Shown: piece by piece, positions 18,001 to 27,596 of the stretch
How positions within the stretch are numbered: the first letter of the stretch is position 1
Layout of the letters: the number at the start of each line of letters is the position of its first letter
NCBI GenBank assembly: GCA_966211675.1
Contig: CBIHPK010000009.1
Location: 1-64,000 of the forward strand
DNA length: 64,000 nt
Reading direction: 5' to 3'
Source of the DNA: SCUS01 sp966211675
Lineage (GTDB): Bacteria > Myxococcota_A > Polyangia > Polyangiales > Ga0077539
The notes under the pieces: generated by a model
Told to the model about the DNA's origin: nothing
The model's input: only the letters and a program-made list of their open reading frames with translations
The model's database searches: none
Position numbers and translations under genes: made by a program

Positions 18001-18860
18001 GGCGGCACCCCGTCGACCCTCCTCGAGGGCGGCACCGGGGCCTGCATGAGGTGCATGCCCACGACCTCCATCGGGTTGCGCCCGACGAAGGGGACGCTCC
18101 CCGTGAGGGCCTCGTAGAGCATGCAGCCGAGGGCGTAGAGGTCGCAGCGGGCGTCGACGCGCTCGCCAGAGATCTGCTCCGGGGCCATGTACCCCGTGGT
18201 GCCGACCATCTGCGAGCCGACGTCGACCACCTCGCGGCCGGCGGCGCCGTGGGCCGTGGCGACGACGCCGAAGTCCATCAGCACCGGCGAGCCGTCGGTG
18301 CGAAGGAACACGTTGGCGGGCTTCAGGTCGCGGTGCACGACGCCCTGCCCGTGCACGAACGCGAGCGGGACGCACAGCCGCCGGAAGAGCGTGAGGACCT
18401 CGTCGAGGGCGCCTCGCGCCGCCAGCGGGAGCGGCGGTTCGGAGGCGCTCGGGGAGGCCGGGGCGTCCTGGCGGACGGTCGCCTCGGAGAGCCTCCGCGA
18501 GAGGTCCATGGTGGGGTCGTCGGGCTCCGAGAGCATCGCGTCGACGCCGAGGCCCCAGAGCCTGGACAGGTGGTCGCGGAGGGTCTCGCCCTCGAGGAGT
18601 TCCATGGCGTACCAGGGGCCGACGTCGGTGACGCCGACCTCCTCGATGCGGACCACGTCCGGGTGCGCGACCTTGCGCAGCGCGAGCACCTCGCGCCGGA
18701 TCGACGCCAGCAGGTCGGCGCTCGTGACCCGCACGGTCTTGAGCGCCACCACCGCGCCCGTCTCCTCGTGGACGGCGCGGTAGACCACGCCCATCCCGCC
18801 CTGCCCGATCACCCCGTGGATCTGGTAGGGGCCGACCTGTCCTGGAGTGCTGACAGTCAC
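15036..18860 (-). CDS. Ser/Thr protein kinase fused to an AAA-type ATPase and helical-repeat regulator
   Basis: 1,274 residues. The kinase at about 11-318 is complete: IGQGGMGVVY loop, Lys41, HRDLKPAN at 176-183, DFG at 196-198 and the APEQ activation segment. About 50 residues (105-150) are inserted before helix E. An AAA_16-type ATPase follows with Walker A GGESGVGKT at 373-381 and Walker B LMLVIDDLQWADD near 535, a winged-helix segment, then about 550 residues of alpha-helical, TPR-like sequence. This layout is common in myxobacterial kinases that sense protein or ligand signals through the repeat half. No membrane helix is seen. The GNAT-like gene lies upstream on the same strand. Confidence 0.9.
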   Translation of the reverse strand: MTVSTPGQVGPYQIHGVIGQGGMGVVYRAVHEETGAVVALKTVRVTSADLLASIRREVLALRKVAHPDVVRIEEVGVTDVGPWYAMELLEGETLRDHLSRLWGLGVDAMLSEPDDPTMDLSRRLSEATVRQDAPASPSASEPPLPLAARGALDEVLTLFRRLCVPLAFVHGQGVVHRDLKPANVFLRTDGSPVLMDFGVVATAHGAAGREVVDVGSQMVGTTGYMAPEQISGERVDARCDLYALGCMLYEALTGSVPFVGRNPMEVVGMHLMQAPVPPSRRVDGVPPALDQLVLRLLAKTPRERVGHADDVARALWEISQARRGGEARASTPPVKPSAYLYRPGIIGREETLAALQRRVLDLREGRGGIVLLGGESGVGKTRIVAEIALHAGRADVLVAAGECVSLPRASGAEPGRTATHGGRTGPALDVGVEGRGSALHPFRGLFQAIADRCSDEGEATFAKWLGTWARVLALYEPSIAAVTGFAELPELPELPAPAARRRALEAVRDTLAAVSKDEALMLVIDDLQWADDLTITLLASLNPAFFATHRVLVVGTFRDDELGDTLPRLLASEAVTRVKVGSLAGRSVSALVSDMLALAEPPAALVDFLAEHSQGNPFYVSEYLRMAIAEGILSRDLDGRWLLDERGAAALPTPSSLLELVGRRLRGLAPDARAVVEAAAVLGREAETAVLVAVSDLPEASVIDALRELSHRQIVEEAGGDRFRLVHDKLREAAWGDLAPPRRKVLHLRAAKALEAALRRDPELGMLHGDLAMHWREAGEPEREAFHAGHAGERSYRDGAFADAIRYLRIAIEWHRGRAHDDATRLAMARWCWQAGDASFVMGDFKQAERWLVAAMEPYEPRVPETPVRRVGFLLGHVLEQVQHGLRMRRANAGEREGLTIAAHAAGKLAHVAIFRGDAAAVLAASLAAANLAERAGDAHVDALGALGYAAGTLGLDALAQRYFDRAGAAAAAPPAEAGVTWRGRSAASLLEAVWRMGRDERARARGLIDAAIAQTRFNGDRLDEGLCTSVLAMLHWYDGRIDAMRDAVAVAMDALGDDMFGQRAALIHTEAFAHLSGGDLPAAKAALAMLGRYPDRADALVRSLNQSMQAVVHLWERRLDEAVALADEALRGVGNERAIPPTAVHLWEGTLEVFHAAQRADGLDRGRFAAAVVRVQRWAKAHPVGRALAMRWSGTLAWAGGDATEASARWREALALAREGGQRGEAAHAETLLALYIMPAGPEREEVLARARALWESYGATGRLRWLDRVTAG

Positions 18861-18934
18861 GCGATCACGCGGACGCTACCACGTTCGGGTCACCCGCCGT
18901 CGGGCGTCGGGAGCCGACGCCCTGGCGTGAGGCG

Positions 18935-19828
18935 TCAGGCGCTGTCGCCGTCGCCCGCGGTGCGGCGCACCCAGAGCATCGCGTCGGCGCGCCGCTCGCC
19001 CGGGGCGAGGTGCTTCGAGAGCACGCCGGTGCGGCGGTATCCGGCGCCGAGGAAGACCGCGCCGAGCAGCGGGCTGTCCGCCGGGGTCATGGCGAAGGTG
19101 CAGCCGATGTCGCGCGCCTTGAGCGCCTCGTGCAGGCCGTGGAGCGCGCCGGAGAGCACGCGCGCCTCGTCGGTCTTGGTGGGCACCATCGGGATCTGGA
19201 CATAGGCGTTGCCGAAGGGCTCCTGGAGCTCGGCGGTGACGACCTGCGAGGTGGTGCGCCCGCGACCGATGACGTGCAGCCGGTCGCCGGAGCGGAGGAA
19301 GCGCTCGTCGAACCACGCCGCGGTCTTGCGGTTGCGCGCCGGGGCGATGCCCTGCGCGGTGGCCTGCAGGTCGTTGAGCACCTCGATCTTGAGGCCCTTC
19401 ACCGCGGTGATCTCGACCGCCAGCTTGCGGGCCTGCACGAGCACCTTCTCGGCGGCGGCGGTGTCCGCGGGCGGCGTGAGGGGCGCGCCGTCCTCGTCGA
19501 CGAGCGGCGGGTCGCTGAGCACGCGGCCCATCAGGTACGCGTCGGAGCGCTTGTAGTATCCGGGGATGGAGCCCTCGCGCGCGAAGCCGACCTTGGCCCA
19601 GCCGAGGCTCTCCTCCTTCTCGACGAAGGTGTAGATGCGGGCGATGCCCTCGCGACGCGCGAGCTCGTCGAGGCGCTGCTGCTTCAGGGGGAAGTTGCCC
19701 GCGAGGAAGTCCACCAGGCGCGCGGTGCGCTGGCGGCGGTTGACGATGAGGCTGACGTGGATGCCTTCCCGTCGATACGAAACCTCTTCGATGACGGACC
19801 GTGGGTTCGTCTGGATCTGCATGGACAT
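18935..19828 (-). CDS. GNAT-fold acetyltransferase-like protein
   Basis: About 297 residues. The N-terminal half has a GNAT-like strand-helix pattern with FVEKEESLGWAKVGFAREGSIPGYYKRSDAYLMGR, which resembles the core of the AblB-type beta-lysine acetyltransferase family. The C-terminal half also looks GNAT-like (AELQEPFGNAYVQIPM, then FLGAGYRRTGVLSKHL), so two degenerate GNAT domains may be joined. No substrate can be proposed. GTG 19840, ATG 19828 and ATG 19822 are all possible starts; no Shine-Dalgarno site decides. A sigma70-like promoter lies 60-100 bases upstream. Confidence 0.65.
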   Translation of the reverse strand: MSMQIQTNPRSVIEEVSYRREGIHVSLIVNRRQRTARLVDFLAGNFPLKQQRLDELARREGIARIYTFVEKEESLGWAKVGFAREGSIPGYYKRSDAYLMGRVLSDPPLVDEDGAPLTPPADTAAAEKVLVQARKLAVEITAVKGLKIEVLNDLQATAQGIAPARNRKTAAWFDERFLRSGDRLHVIGRGRTTSQVVTAELQEPFGNAYVQIPMVPTKTDEARVLSGALHGLHEALKARDIGCTFAMTPADSPLLGAVFLGAGYRRTGVLSKHLAPGERRADAMLWVRRTAGDGDSA

Positions 19829-19900
19829 TGTGCAGTGCACCCCGCGGCCGAGGATCGCCGGGGAGGCTTCTCCCCGGAGCCGCGGCTGCTGTTCCGCGCC

Positions 19901-19929
19901 TGTCTAGTCAAGGGCTTTAGTGAAGTCAA
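19901..19929 (-). promoter_or_regulatory. sigma70-like promoter for the GNAT-like gene
   Basis: On the minus strand, TTGACT (19929-19924) and TAGACA (19906-19901) are separated by 17 bases and lie 61 bases or more before the GTG 19840. This AT-richer patch stands out from the surrounding sequence. The -10 matches the consensus at only three of six positions. Confidence 0.45.
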
Positions 19930-19937
19930 CAGGTTTT

Positions 19938-19952
19938 TGACAGGGTATGTCA
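19938..19952. promoter_or_regulatory. inverted repeat TGACA-N5-TGTCA, operator-like
   Basis: TGACAGGGTATGTCA has 5-bp arms and sits just upstream of the proposed -35 box. Two close relatives (TGACAGGCAATGACA and TGACAGGCTATGTCC) occur at 23489-23525 before another unknown gene. A shared regulator is inferred, not shown. Confidence 0.4.
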
Positions 19953-20098
19953 GGCACCTGGGAGCGCGCTCGGACGGCGGAATTACATGGACGGTAAAAC
20001 CCCTCCCGGCTCCCCCGTGAAGGGGGGGACCGGGAGCGGCGTCGGAGGGGGGACGGAGCGCTCAGGCGGGAAGGGGCGGGAGGGAGGCTACGAGCGGA

Positions 20099-22111
20099 TC
20101 AGTGCGCCGCGAGGGCGGCGTCGATGCGGCGCTGGAATTCCTCGAAGGGCAGGGCGCCCGCGAAGAACTTGCCGTTGATGAAGAAGGCCGGGGTGCCGAT
20201 CTGGGCGCCGGAGGCGTCCGCGGCGGCCATGTCCTCGCGGATGCGCGCCTGGTGCGTGTGCCCGTCGAGGGCCGCGCGGAAGCGGGCCATGTCGAGCCCC
20301 TGCTCCTGGGCGTAGCGCTCGAGGTCGGCGCGCTCGATGTGCTGCTGGTTCTCGAACAGGTGGTCGTGGAAGCGCCAGAACCCCTGGTTGCCGCGCTGCG
20401 CGAACGCCTCCTGGGCGGCCTCCGCGGCGAGCATGGCGTTGTTGTGGAAGGGGAGGGGATAGTCACGCCACACGAAGCGCACCTGCGTGGGGTAGCGCGT
20501 GCGGATCTGCGCGATCTGCGACGAGACGCGCGAGCAGAACGGGCACTGGTAGTCCGAGAAGTGCTGGATCACCACGCGGGCGTTGGCCGGGCCGAAGCTC
20601 GGGGCGCGGGGGTTGTCGCGCACGGTGTAGACGCGGTTCTCGTCCTCGGCGGGGGCCGCCGGGGTGGGGGCCGCCGCCGCCGCGCCGCCGCCGGTGCGGC
20701 GGATGGTGGTGTCGGCCTCGGCCATCATGCGCTCATAGAGGTTGGCGCGCGTGGTGCCGGGGTGCGTCCGCAGGAACTCCTCGGCCTTGGTCTTGACCTC
20801 GTCGATGAGGCGGACGAAGGCGTCCTCCGGCTGCGCGCCCACGAGGCGGCGGCCGTTGATGAAGAAGTGCGGGGTGCCATTGGCCTCGAGCTGCTGCGCG
20901 AGGGCGTGGTCGGCGTCGATCGCGGCGATGTGCGTGTGAGCGCTCATCGCGGCGTTGTAGCGGGCCATGTTCAGGTTGGCCTGCTGGGCGTACCGGTCGA
21001 GGTCCGGCCGGTCGAGGGCCGTCTGGTTCTGGAACAGGATGCCGTGCATCTGCCAGAAGCCCGCGTTGCCGCGCTGGGCAAAGGCCTCCATGGCGAGCTC
21101 GGCGGCGGGCCGGGCCTTGTCGTGGAAGGGCAGCGGCTCGTTCTTCCACACGATGCGGATGTCGTTGCCGTAGCGGGTGCGCAGCGCGTCCATGGTGGGG
21201 TTCACGCGCGAGCAGAAGGGGCACTGGAAGTCCGAGAAGACGACCACGGTGACGAGGGCGGTGTTGGGGCCCTGGACGGGCGAGTTGCCCACCGGGACGC
21301 GGAGCACCTGGGCCGGATCGGGCTCCGCCGGGCGCTGCTGCGGCTGCGCGGGCGACGGGGCGGGGGCCTCACCCGGGACGGGGTCGGCGACCATGTTGGC
21401 GTACACGCGGTTGCGCGGCTGGATGGTGCGCGCGCGGGCGAGCACCTGGTCGATGACGGCCTTGAACCGGTCGAAGGGCTGGGCGCCGGTGACCTGGGTG
21501 CCGTTGATGAAGAAGTTCGGCGTGCCCTGCGCGCCGACGGCCTGGGCGAGCGCCTTGTCGCGGTCGACCGAGGCGGTGTGCGTGTGGTTGGTCATGGCCG
21601 CGCGGAAGCGAGCCATGTTCAGGCCGACCTGGCCCGCGAGGCGCTCCAGGGTGGCCGTGTCGAGGTTCTGCTGGTTCTGGTAGAGCAGGTCGTGCATCTG
21701 CCAGAACTTGGCGTTGCCGCCCTGCGCGAAGGCCTCCATGGCGGCCTCCGCCGCGGGGGTGGCGTTGTTGTGGAACGGCAGCGGCGCGTTCTTCCACACG
21801 ATGCGAACGTCGTTGCCGTACTGCTGGCGGATCTGGCGGAGGGTGTCCTCCACCCGCGTGCAGAACGGGCACTGGAAGTCCGAGAACTCCACGATGGTGA
21901 CGAGCGCGTTGGCGGGGCCCAGCGACGGCGAGTTGCCGACGGGGATCCGCTCGGCGTCGACCATGTTGGGTCCGTTGGCGTTGTTGGCGGTGGCCTCGGC
22001 GGCGACTTCGCCGCCGGGCTCTGCAGGTGCCTTCGAGCCCGTGATGTTGCCCACCACGAACCCGAGCACCAGCGCCATGATGATGGAGATGGCAGATGCT
22101 CCCTTGCTCAC
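20099..22111 (-). CDS. membrane-anchored protein with three tandem DsbA-like thioredoxin domains
   Basis: 670 residues from GTG 22111, with AGAGGA 5 bases upstream. An N-terminal membrane helix (about 7-22) anchors it in the inner membrane facing the periplasm. Three DsbA-like domains follow at about 55-235, 270-460 and 498-670. Each has FxQCPFC or YQCPFC (Cys81/84, 297/300, 523/526), a KN.PLPFH or RDYPLPFH strand, and GTPxFFING with the cis-proline. The CPFC sites differ from the CPHC of E. coli DsbA. Pro/Ala-rich linkers with Gln/Glu join the domains. The copies are closely alike, suggesting internal duplication. It probably oxidises or isomerises periplasmic disulfides, fitting the many Cys-rich lipoproteins nearby. 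Confidence 0.88.
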   Translation of the reverse strand: MSKGASAISIIMALVLGFVVGNITGSKAPAEPGGEVAAEATANNANGPNMVDAERIPVGNSPSLGPANALVTIVEFSDFQCPFCTRVEDTLRQIRQQYGNDVRIVWKNAPLPFHNNATPAAEAAMEAFAQGGNAKFWQMHDLLYQNQQNLDTATLERLAGQVGLNMARFRAAMTNHTHTASVDRDKALAQAVGAQGTPNFFINGTQVTGAQPFDRFKAVIDQVLARARTIQPRNRVYANMVADPVPGEAPAPSPAQPQQRPAEPDPAQVLRVPVGNSPVQGPNTALVTVVVFSDFQCPFCSRVNPTMDALRTRYGNDIRIVWKNEPLPFHDKARPAAELAMEAFAQRGNAGFWQMHGILFQNQTALDRPDLDRYAQQANLNMARYNAAMSAHTHIAAIDADHALAQQLEANGTPHFFINGRRLVGAQPEDAFVRLIDEVKTKAEEFLRTHPGTTRANLYERMMAEADTTIRRTGGGAAAAAPTPAAPAEDENRVYTVRDNPRAPSFGPANARVVIQHFSDYQCPFCSRVSSQIAQIRTRYPTQVRFVWRDYPLPFHNNAMLAAEAAQEAFAQRGNQGFWRFHDHLFENQQHIERADLERYAQEQGLDMARFRAALDGHTHQARIREDMAAADASGAQIGTPAFFINGKFFAGALPFEEFQRRIDAALAAH

Positions 22112-22202
22112 AAGATCCTCTGTTCCATGGTCAGTAACCGAAGGAGGCGACGCGCGACGCTGACCGTCCTCGCGCGGAGCCTGTGCTGAAGAAGACACTC
22201 AT

Positions 22203-22254
22203 GTGCCCGGTGCGCGGGCTCTCCCCGCTCCCTCCACGACGACGCACCGGGCAC
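22203..22254. repeat. 12-bp inverted repeat between two minus-strand genes
   Basis: GTGCCCGGTGCG (22203-22214) pairs perfectly with CGCACCGGGCAC (22243-22254) across a 28-base loop. It lies in the 309-base gap between the small secreted-protein gene and the DsbA-like gene. It could be a terminator or RNA hairpin for the upstream gene, but there is no T tract. The rest of the gap holds nothing recognisable. Confidence 0.5.
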
Positions 22255-22420
22255 GTTCTCTGGCGTCAGTGGCGGGAGTTCCATGGCGCGGCGCGAGCGA
22301 TGCCCACCGGCGAGACGGCCGGTGCATCGCGACGCCCGCCCTCGCAGCCGACGCCTCGCGGACGATCGCCGACCTCGGGGTAAGAGGTCGCGCGCGTCCG
22401 TTGCGAGGGATCGACTGCGC

Positions 22421-22852
22421 TCAGGCGCTGGGCGGGCGCCACGGAGACCGCGCCTGACCTGCGCGCGGACCGCCATGGAACTGCGCCGCCGGGTCGAACA
22501 CGTCGACCGCCTGCGGGGGGACTTCGAGGGTGTGGCTGATGATCTCGATGGGCTCGTGGTGCATGTCCCAGCTGCCGCCGTGTGATCGGGGGGCGTCGGG
22601 TCGATCGACCTGACAGCCGGGCTGCGTGGGATCGCTGCAGAGCGTCGGGGCCTGCGAGTGCGAGGGGAGCGCGGGGAGGGCGGCGACCAGCTGCTTGCCG
22701 GTCTTCACGGGCGAGCTCACCTGGTCGTTGGCCACCGGGAGGTGGCTCGCGAGGACGCCGTAGCACCGGGCCTGCACCTGCTGCGCAGACGCCAGACCCC
22801 CCGTGAAGATCACGGCGAAGGCGGCGCAGAGTGCGAGGAGGAGTGGGCGCAT
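22421..22852 (-). CDS. small secreted protein of unknown function
   Basis: 143 residues from ATG 22852. A clear signal peptide (MRPLLLALCAAFAVIFTGGLASA, cleavage after ASA) is followed by about 120 residues with three Cys, Pro-rich segments and HHEPIEIISHTLEVPPQAVDVFDP. No family is recognised. It lies on the same strand as, and before, the triple DsbA gene, separated by 309 bases. An in-frame extension to 22915 lacks signal character, so the shorter start is preferred. Confidence 0.6.
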   Translation of the reverse strand: MRPLLLALCAAFAVIFTGGLASAQQVQARCYGVLASHLPVANDQVSSPVKTGKQLVAALPALPSHSQAPTLCSDPTQPGCQVDRPDAPRSHGGSWDMHHEPIEIISHTLEVPPQAVDVFDPAAQFHGGPRAGQARSPWRPPSA

Positions 22853-22952
22853 CTGGGGGTGCTTCGATCGCAGGGAGTAACCGATCGTCGACCGATGCGC
22901 AACCATTGGGACCACGGGGGCTATTCCACACCCCGAAGCCCCAAAATAGACA

Positions 22953-22994
22953 CAGGGGACGTTTCCGCGGCCGAAGCCTTGGAAGCGTCCCCTG
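22953..22994. repeat. REP-like hairpin
   Basis: CAGGGGACGTTTCC (22953-22966) pairs with GGAAGCGTCCCCTG (22981-22994) with one mismatch around a 14-base loop. Adjacent AAAATAGACACAGGGGACG resembles the flank of REP/RAYT-type repetitive palindromes seen in many proteobacteria. No REP-associated transposase gene is nearby. Confidence 0.5.
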
Positions 22995-23488
22995 CGGAGG
23001 TACCAACGCCCACCGCGTCACCGCGGCGGGGGCGGGAGCTTACCCGCCGACCTTGGGCACTGAACCTACATTGGAGAGACGAGATTGATGATTGCCCATT
23101 GTGCGCCTTTACCTCCCGCGGCGATGCCGCAGCCCGAGGGACGCCGGGAGTGATCCCGGTCCACGTTCCGAGCCTTCGAGTGAAGTGGAGCCGGTGCGCA
23201 CCATGCGCCCGCGCTCAGGTTTCGCCGCAAGGAACACCCGCGTGTTCGGGACCATTCCCGGGACCTGGAAGTCCACCTGGCGACCTTCGTGGTCATCGCC
23301 CCTCGATGACCGACGACCGCGTACGCCTCTGCGAAGCGAACTCGAGCATCAGTCGATGACAAGCGCACCACGATCCACCCGACCGTATCACCGGCCGTCG
23401 CATCGCGCCAAGAGACATCACACGAACCTGTCCCGCACCCTCATCGGCCATGGCCGAATGTGCCCAATGAGGGCCCCGGGGCTTGACG

Positions 23489-23525
23489 TGACAGGCAATG
23501 ACACCAGTCGTGACAGGCTATGTCC
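23489..23525. promoter_or_regulatory. two tandem operator-like motifs 22 bp apart
   Basis: TGACAGGCAATGACA (23489-23503) and TGACAGGCTATGTCC (23511-23525) are two copies of one motif, 22 bases start to start, that is two helical turns on the same face. They end about 48 bases before the ATG of the unknown gene at 23574. A third relative is at 19938-19952. Confidence 0.45.
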
Positions 23526-24054
23526 GTGGTGACGTGGCGCCCGCGGCCGCGATGCCCTTACCGTTCGGTGGTGATGAACACCGCGACGAAGCCTCTCCCG
23601 TCCGCTCCCCGGTACCGCTGGATCGAGGGTCCGGCGGGCCTCCATCCCCGGGCCGCCGCGCTGGCGTCGCAGCGACCGCTGCTGCGCGAGCGCTTCTACA
23701 CCGCGGTGCTCCCCGACCTCGCGCACCGGGGCGTCGCCCGCCAGGTGCAGGGCATCGGCGTGCGCGGCGGCTCATCGCGCGCGATCTGGTCGTCGTGGAA
23801 GGTCCCCGGCGAGGAGCGCGTGCTGTGGGCGCTGCAGGTGAGCACGCGGCAGGTGCGCGGGGCCACCGGGGGCCACGGCCCGGCCAACGACGGCTATGTG
23901 CTGGCCGCGTGGGGAGACGGGCCGGTGATCGCCTGGGCCAACGACCTGCCCGCGGTGCGCGCGGTGCTGCGCGAGGCGCTCGCCACGCCGCCCTCCTGGC
24001 TGAGCGCGGGGGTGGTGTCCGCCGACGCCACGCTGCCGCTGCGCATCGTCGCGC

Positions 24055-25488
<1,434 letters not shown>

Positions 25489-25511
25489 CCGCGCGGAGAC
25501 CTATACCCCCT

Positions 25512-26477
25512 TCAGAGCCACTTCTTGTAGCGGAACCACAGCCCCATCCCGCTGCCCACCACCACCATCAGCCCGAGCGCGAAGGGGTAGCCGTAGCGCC
25601 AGTGGAGCTCGGGCATGTGGTCGAAGTTCATCCCGTAGACCCCGGCGATGAACGTGAGCGGCAGCATGATCGTCGACACCAGGGCGAGGGTCTTCATCAC
25701 CTCGTTCATCCGGTTGGACGTCTGCGACAGGTACGCGTCGAGGGCCGCGGAGAGCAGCTCGCGGTTGCCCTCCGCGAGGTCGACCACCCGCACGAAGTGG
25801 TCGTGGATGTCCCGGTAGAAGGGCAGCGCCCGCTCGGGGATCTGCTCGAACTCCCCGCGCGACAGCCGCTGGAGCACCTCGCGCTGGTGCATCGCCGAGC
25901 GCCGCAGCCGCTGCAGCGCGCGCTTCAGCCGGAAGATGCGCGGCACGATGTCGCTCGACGTGCGCTCGACCACGTCGGTCTCGAGCGCGTCGATCTCCTC
26001 GTCGAAGGCCTCGGTCACCGGGAGGTAGAGGTCCACCATCCGGTCGATCACGGCGTGCGCGACGAAGGCCGGGCCGCGCTCCATCACCTTGTGGTTGCGG
26101 GCGAACTCCTCGGCCACCTCCGCGGGGGCCTTGAGCTGACCCCGGTGGTGCGTGAGCAGCCAGCGCTGCGAGATCACCACGTCGAGCTCCACGGTGGTCA
26201 TCTTCTCGATGTCCGCCTCGGGGCACTCCACCCCGTGGATGACCAGGTAGAGGTAGTCGCCGTAGTCCTCCACCTTGGGCCCCGGGCGGTCGAGGAGGAT
26301 GTCCTCCACCGCGAGCGGGTGCAGCTTCAGCACGTCCGTCATCATCGCGCGCAGGGGCTCGTCGATGCTGGTGGTGTCGATCCAGAAGGTCTCCTCGTTC
26401 TCCAGGAGGGCGGGTACCTCGGAGAGGTCGGTGTTACGGACGCCGGCCGCCGAGCGCACGTGGATCGTCGTGGTCAT
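25512..26477 (-). CDS. corA: CorA-family divalent metal (Mg/Co) transporter
   Basis: 321 residues. A large N-terminal cytoplasmic domain is followed by a long helix and two C-terminal membrane helices, TLALVSTIMLPLTFIAGVYGMNFD and YPFALGLMVVVGSGMGLWF, with the selectivity motif YGMNF between them. LHPLAVEDIL and the WLLTHHRG strand are typical. A KKWL basic end follows the positive-inside rule. It forms a pentameric channel for Mg2+ influx. It ends 23 bases before the FHA-sigma54 activator start, so co-transcription is possible. It diverges from the FHA-GGDEF gene. Confidence 0.95.
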   Translation of the reverse strand: MTTTIHVRSAAGVRNTDLSEVPALLENEETFWIDTTSIDEPLRAMMTDVLKLHPLAVEDILLDRPGPKVEDYGDYLYLVIHGVECPEADIEKMTTVELDVVISQRWLLTHHRGQLKAPAEVAEEFARNHKVMERGPAFVAHAVIDRMVDLYLPVTEAFDEEIDALETDVVERTSSDIVPRIFRLKRALQRLRRSAMHQREVLQRLSRGEFEQIPERALPFYRDIHDHFVRVVDLAEGNRELLSAALDAYLSQTSNRMNEVMKTLALVSTIMLPLTFIAGVYGMNFDHMPELHWRYGYPFALGLMVVVGSGMGLWFRYKKWL

Positions 26478-26557
26478 CGATGGTCACCACGATAGCCGAT
26501 CGTGAGATGGGAGATGCAGCCCTCGGGGGAGGGGTGGTACGGTCCGGGGAGGTGACG

Positions 26558-27538
26558 ATGCCCGACGAGCGCCGTAGCCCCGGTGCCCCCACCCGAAATG
26601 CTTCTTCGCCGCGCGACACGGTGGTCGATCGCGTGGCCGGCGCGACGCCCGAGTCGCTGCGCACCATCCCCCTGGAGGACGGGCGCTCGCTCCGGGACGA
26701 GCTGCACCACGCCATCAAGGACGCCCGGAGGCCGTCGGTGGTGGTGATGTCCGGCGGGGCGGTGGGCGCGCGGGCGAGGCTCTCGGGCAACGCGACGCTC
26801 GGGCGCGACCCCACCTGCGAGGTGGTGCTCCCGGACGCCGGGGTGTCCTGGCGGCACGCGCGCATCGAAGACCGCGGCGACGCGTGGGTGCTCGTCGACC
26901 TGGGGAGCACCAACGGCTCGCAGGTCAACGGCACCCGCTGCTCGGACAGCCCGCTGGCGCACGGCGACCGCATCACCCTGGGGCGAACGGTGCTGCGCTT
27001 CGAGATGCAAGACCCGCTCGACCAGGCCTACGACGCGCACCTCGAGCGGCTGCTGCACATCGACGACCTCTCCGGGCTCTTCGTGCGGCGGCGCTTCGAC
27101 ATGGAGCTGTCCCGCTGCCTCGCCGCGGCGACCGCGCAGGGCAAGAGCGTCACGCTGCTGGTGATGGACATGGATGGCATCAAGGCCATCAACGACCGGC
27201 ACGGCCACCTCTTCGGGGCGTACACCATCGGCGAGACGGGGCGGGTCATCGGCGAGGTGCTCGGCGAGCGGGGCATCGGGTCGCGCTTCGGGGGCGACGA
27301 GTTCTGCGCGCTGCTGCCCGACCATGACCTGGAGCGGGGCTTCGCGGTGGCGGAGGAGATCCACGCGGCGGTCAACGCCCACACGTACGCCCGCGAGGGC
27401 GTCACGCTGCGGCCGGGGATCTCCATCGGCGTGGCGGCGTTCCCGGGGGACGCCGATGATGCAGAGAAGTTGTTCCAGCGCGCGGATGAGGCGCTGTATC
27501 GGGCGAAGCAGGGAGGGCGCAACCGGGTGATGCGTTAG
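26558..27538 (+). CDS. FHA-GGDEF diguanylate cyclase
   Basis: 326 residues from ATG 26558 with GGGGAGG 6 bases upstream. An FHA domain (about 60-145; LGRDPTCEVVLPDAGVSWRHARIE and LGSTNGSQVNG) is followed by a GGDEF domain (about 165-325) with an intact RFGGDEFCALLP signature and KAINDRHGHLFG. No RxxD inhibitory site is found ahead of GGDEF. It should make c-di-GMP under control of phospho-Thr binding. Neighbouring FHA regulator and CorA are divergent from it. Confidence 0.93.
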   Translation: MPDERRSPGAPTRNASSPRDTVVDRVAGATPESLRTIPLEDGRSLRDELHHAIKDARRPSVVVMSGGAVGARARLSGNATLGRDPTCEVVLPDAGVSWRHARIEDRGDAWVLVDLGSTNGSQVNGTRCSDSPLAHGDRITLGRTVLRFEMQDPLDQAYDAHLERLLHIDDLSGLFVRRRFDMELSRCLAAATAQGKSVTLLVMDMDGIKAINDRHGHLFGAYTIGETGRVIGEVLGERGIGSRFGGDEFCALLPDHDLERGFAVAEEIHAAVNAHTYAREGVTLRPGISIGVAAFPGDADDAEKLFQRADEALYRAKQGGRNRVMR

Positions 27539-27596
27539 TCGGCGCACCCCGGTCCCGCAACGAGAGCCCGCGATGACGGGCGGTGGATGGTGAGCG

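Larger units (their letters stand above)
22853..23573. other. gene-poor region of 0.7 kb
   Basis: Open frames here (for example 23092-23532 plus, 23066-23371 minus) have Ser/Arg/Pro-rich composition without domains and poor third-base GC periodicity by eye. What can be seen is a REP-like hairpin at 22953-22994 and a tandem operator-like motif at 23489-23525. The region looks less GC-biased than neighbours in places (AAAATAGACAC), which may indicate a decayed element. Confidence 0.55.

Noticed and set aside
15174..19205. A 1,343-codon plus-strand open frame
   Set aside because: Antisense to the kinase-AAA gene, low-complexity Arg/His/Val composition and no motif; a GC artefact.
23066..23371. 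Possible small gene on the minus strand
   Set aside because: Same region, no ribosome site or domain; composition like shadow frames.
23092..23532. Possible small gene on the plus strand
   Set aside because: Ser/Arg/Pro-rich peptide without fold or ribosome site, in a region that also holds operator and REP-like motifs; not convincing.
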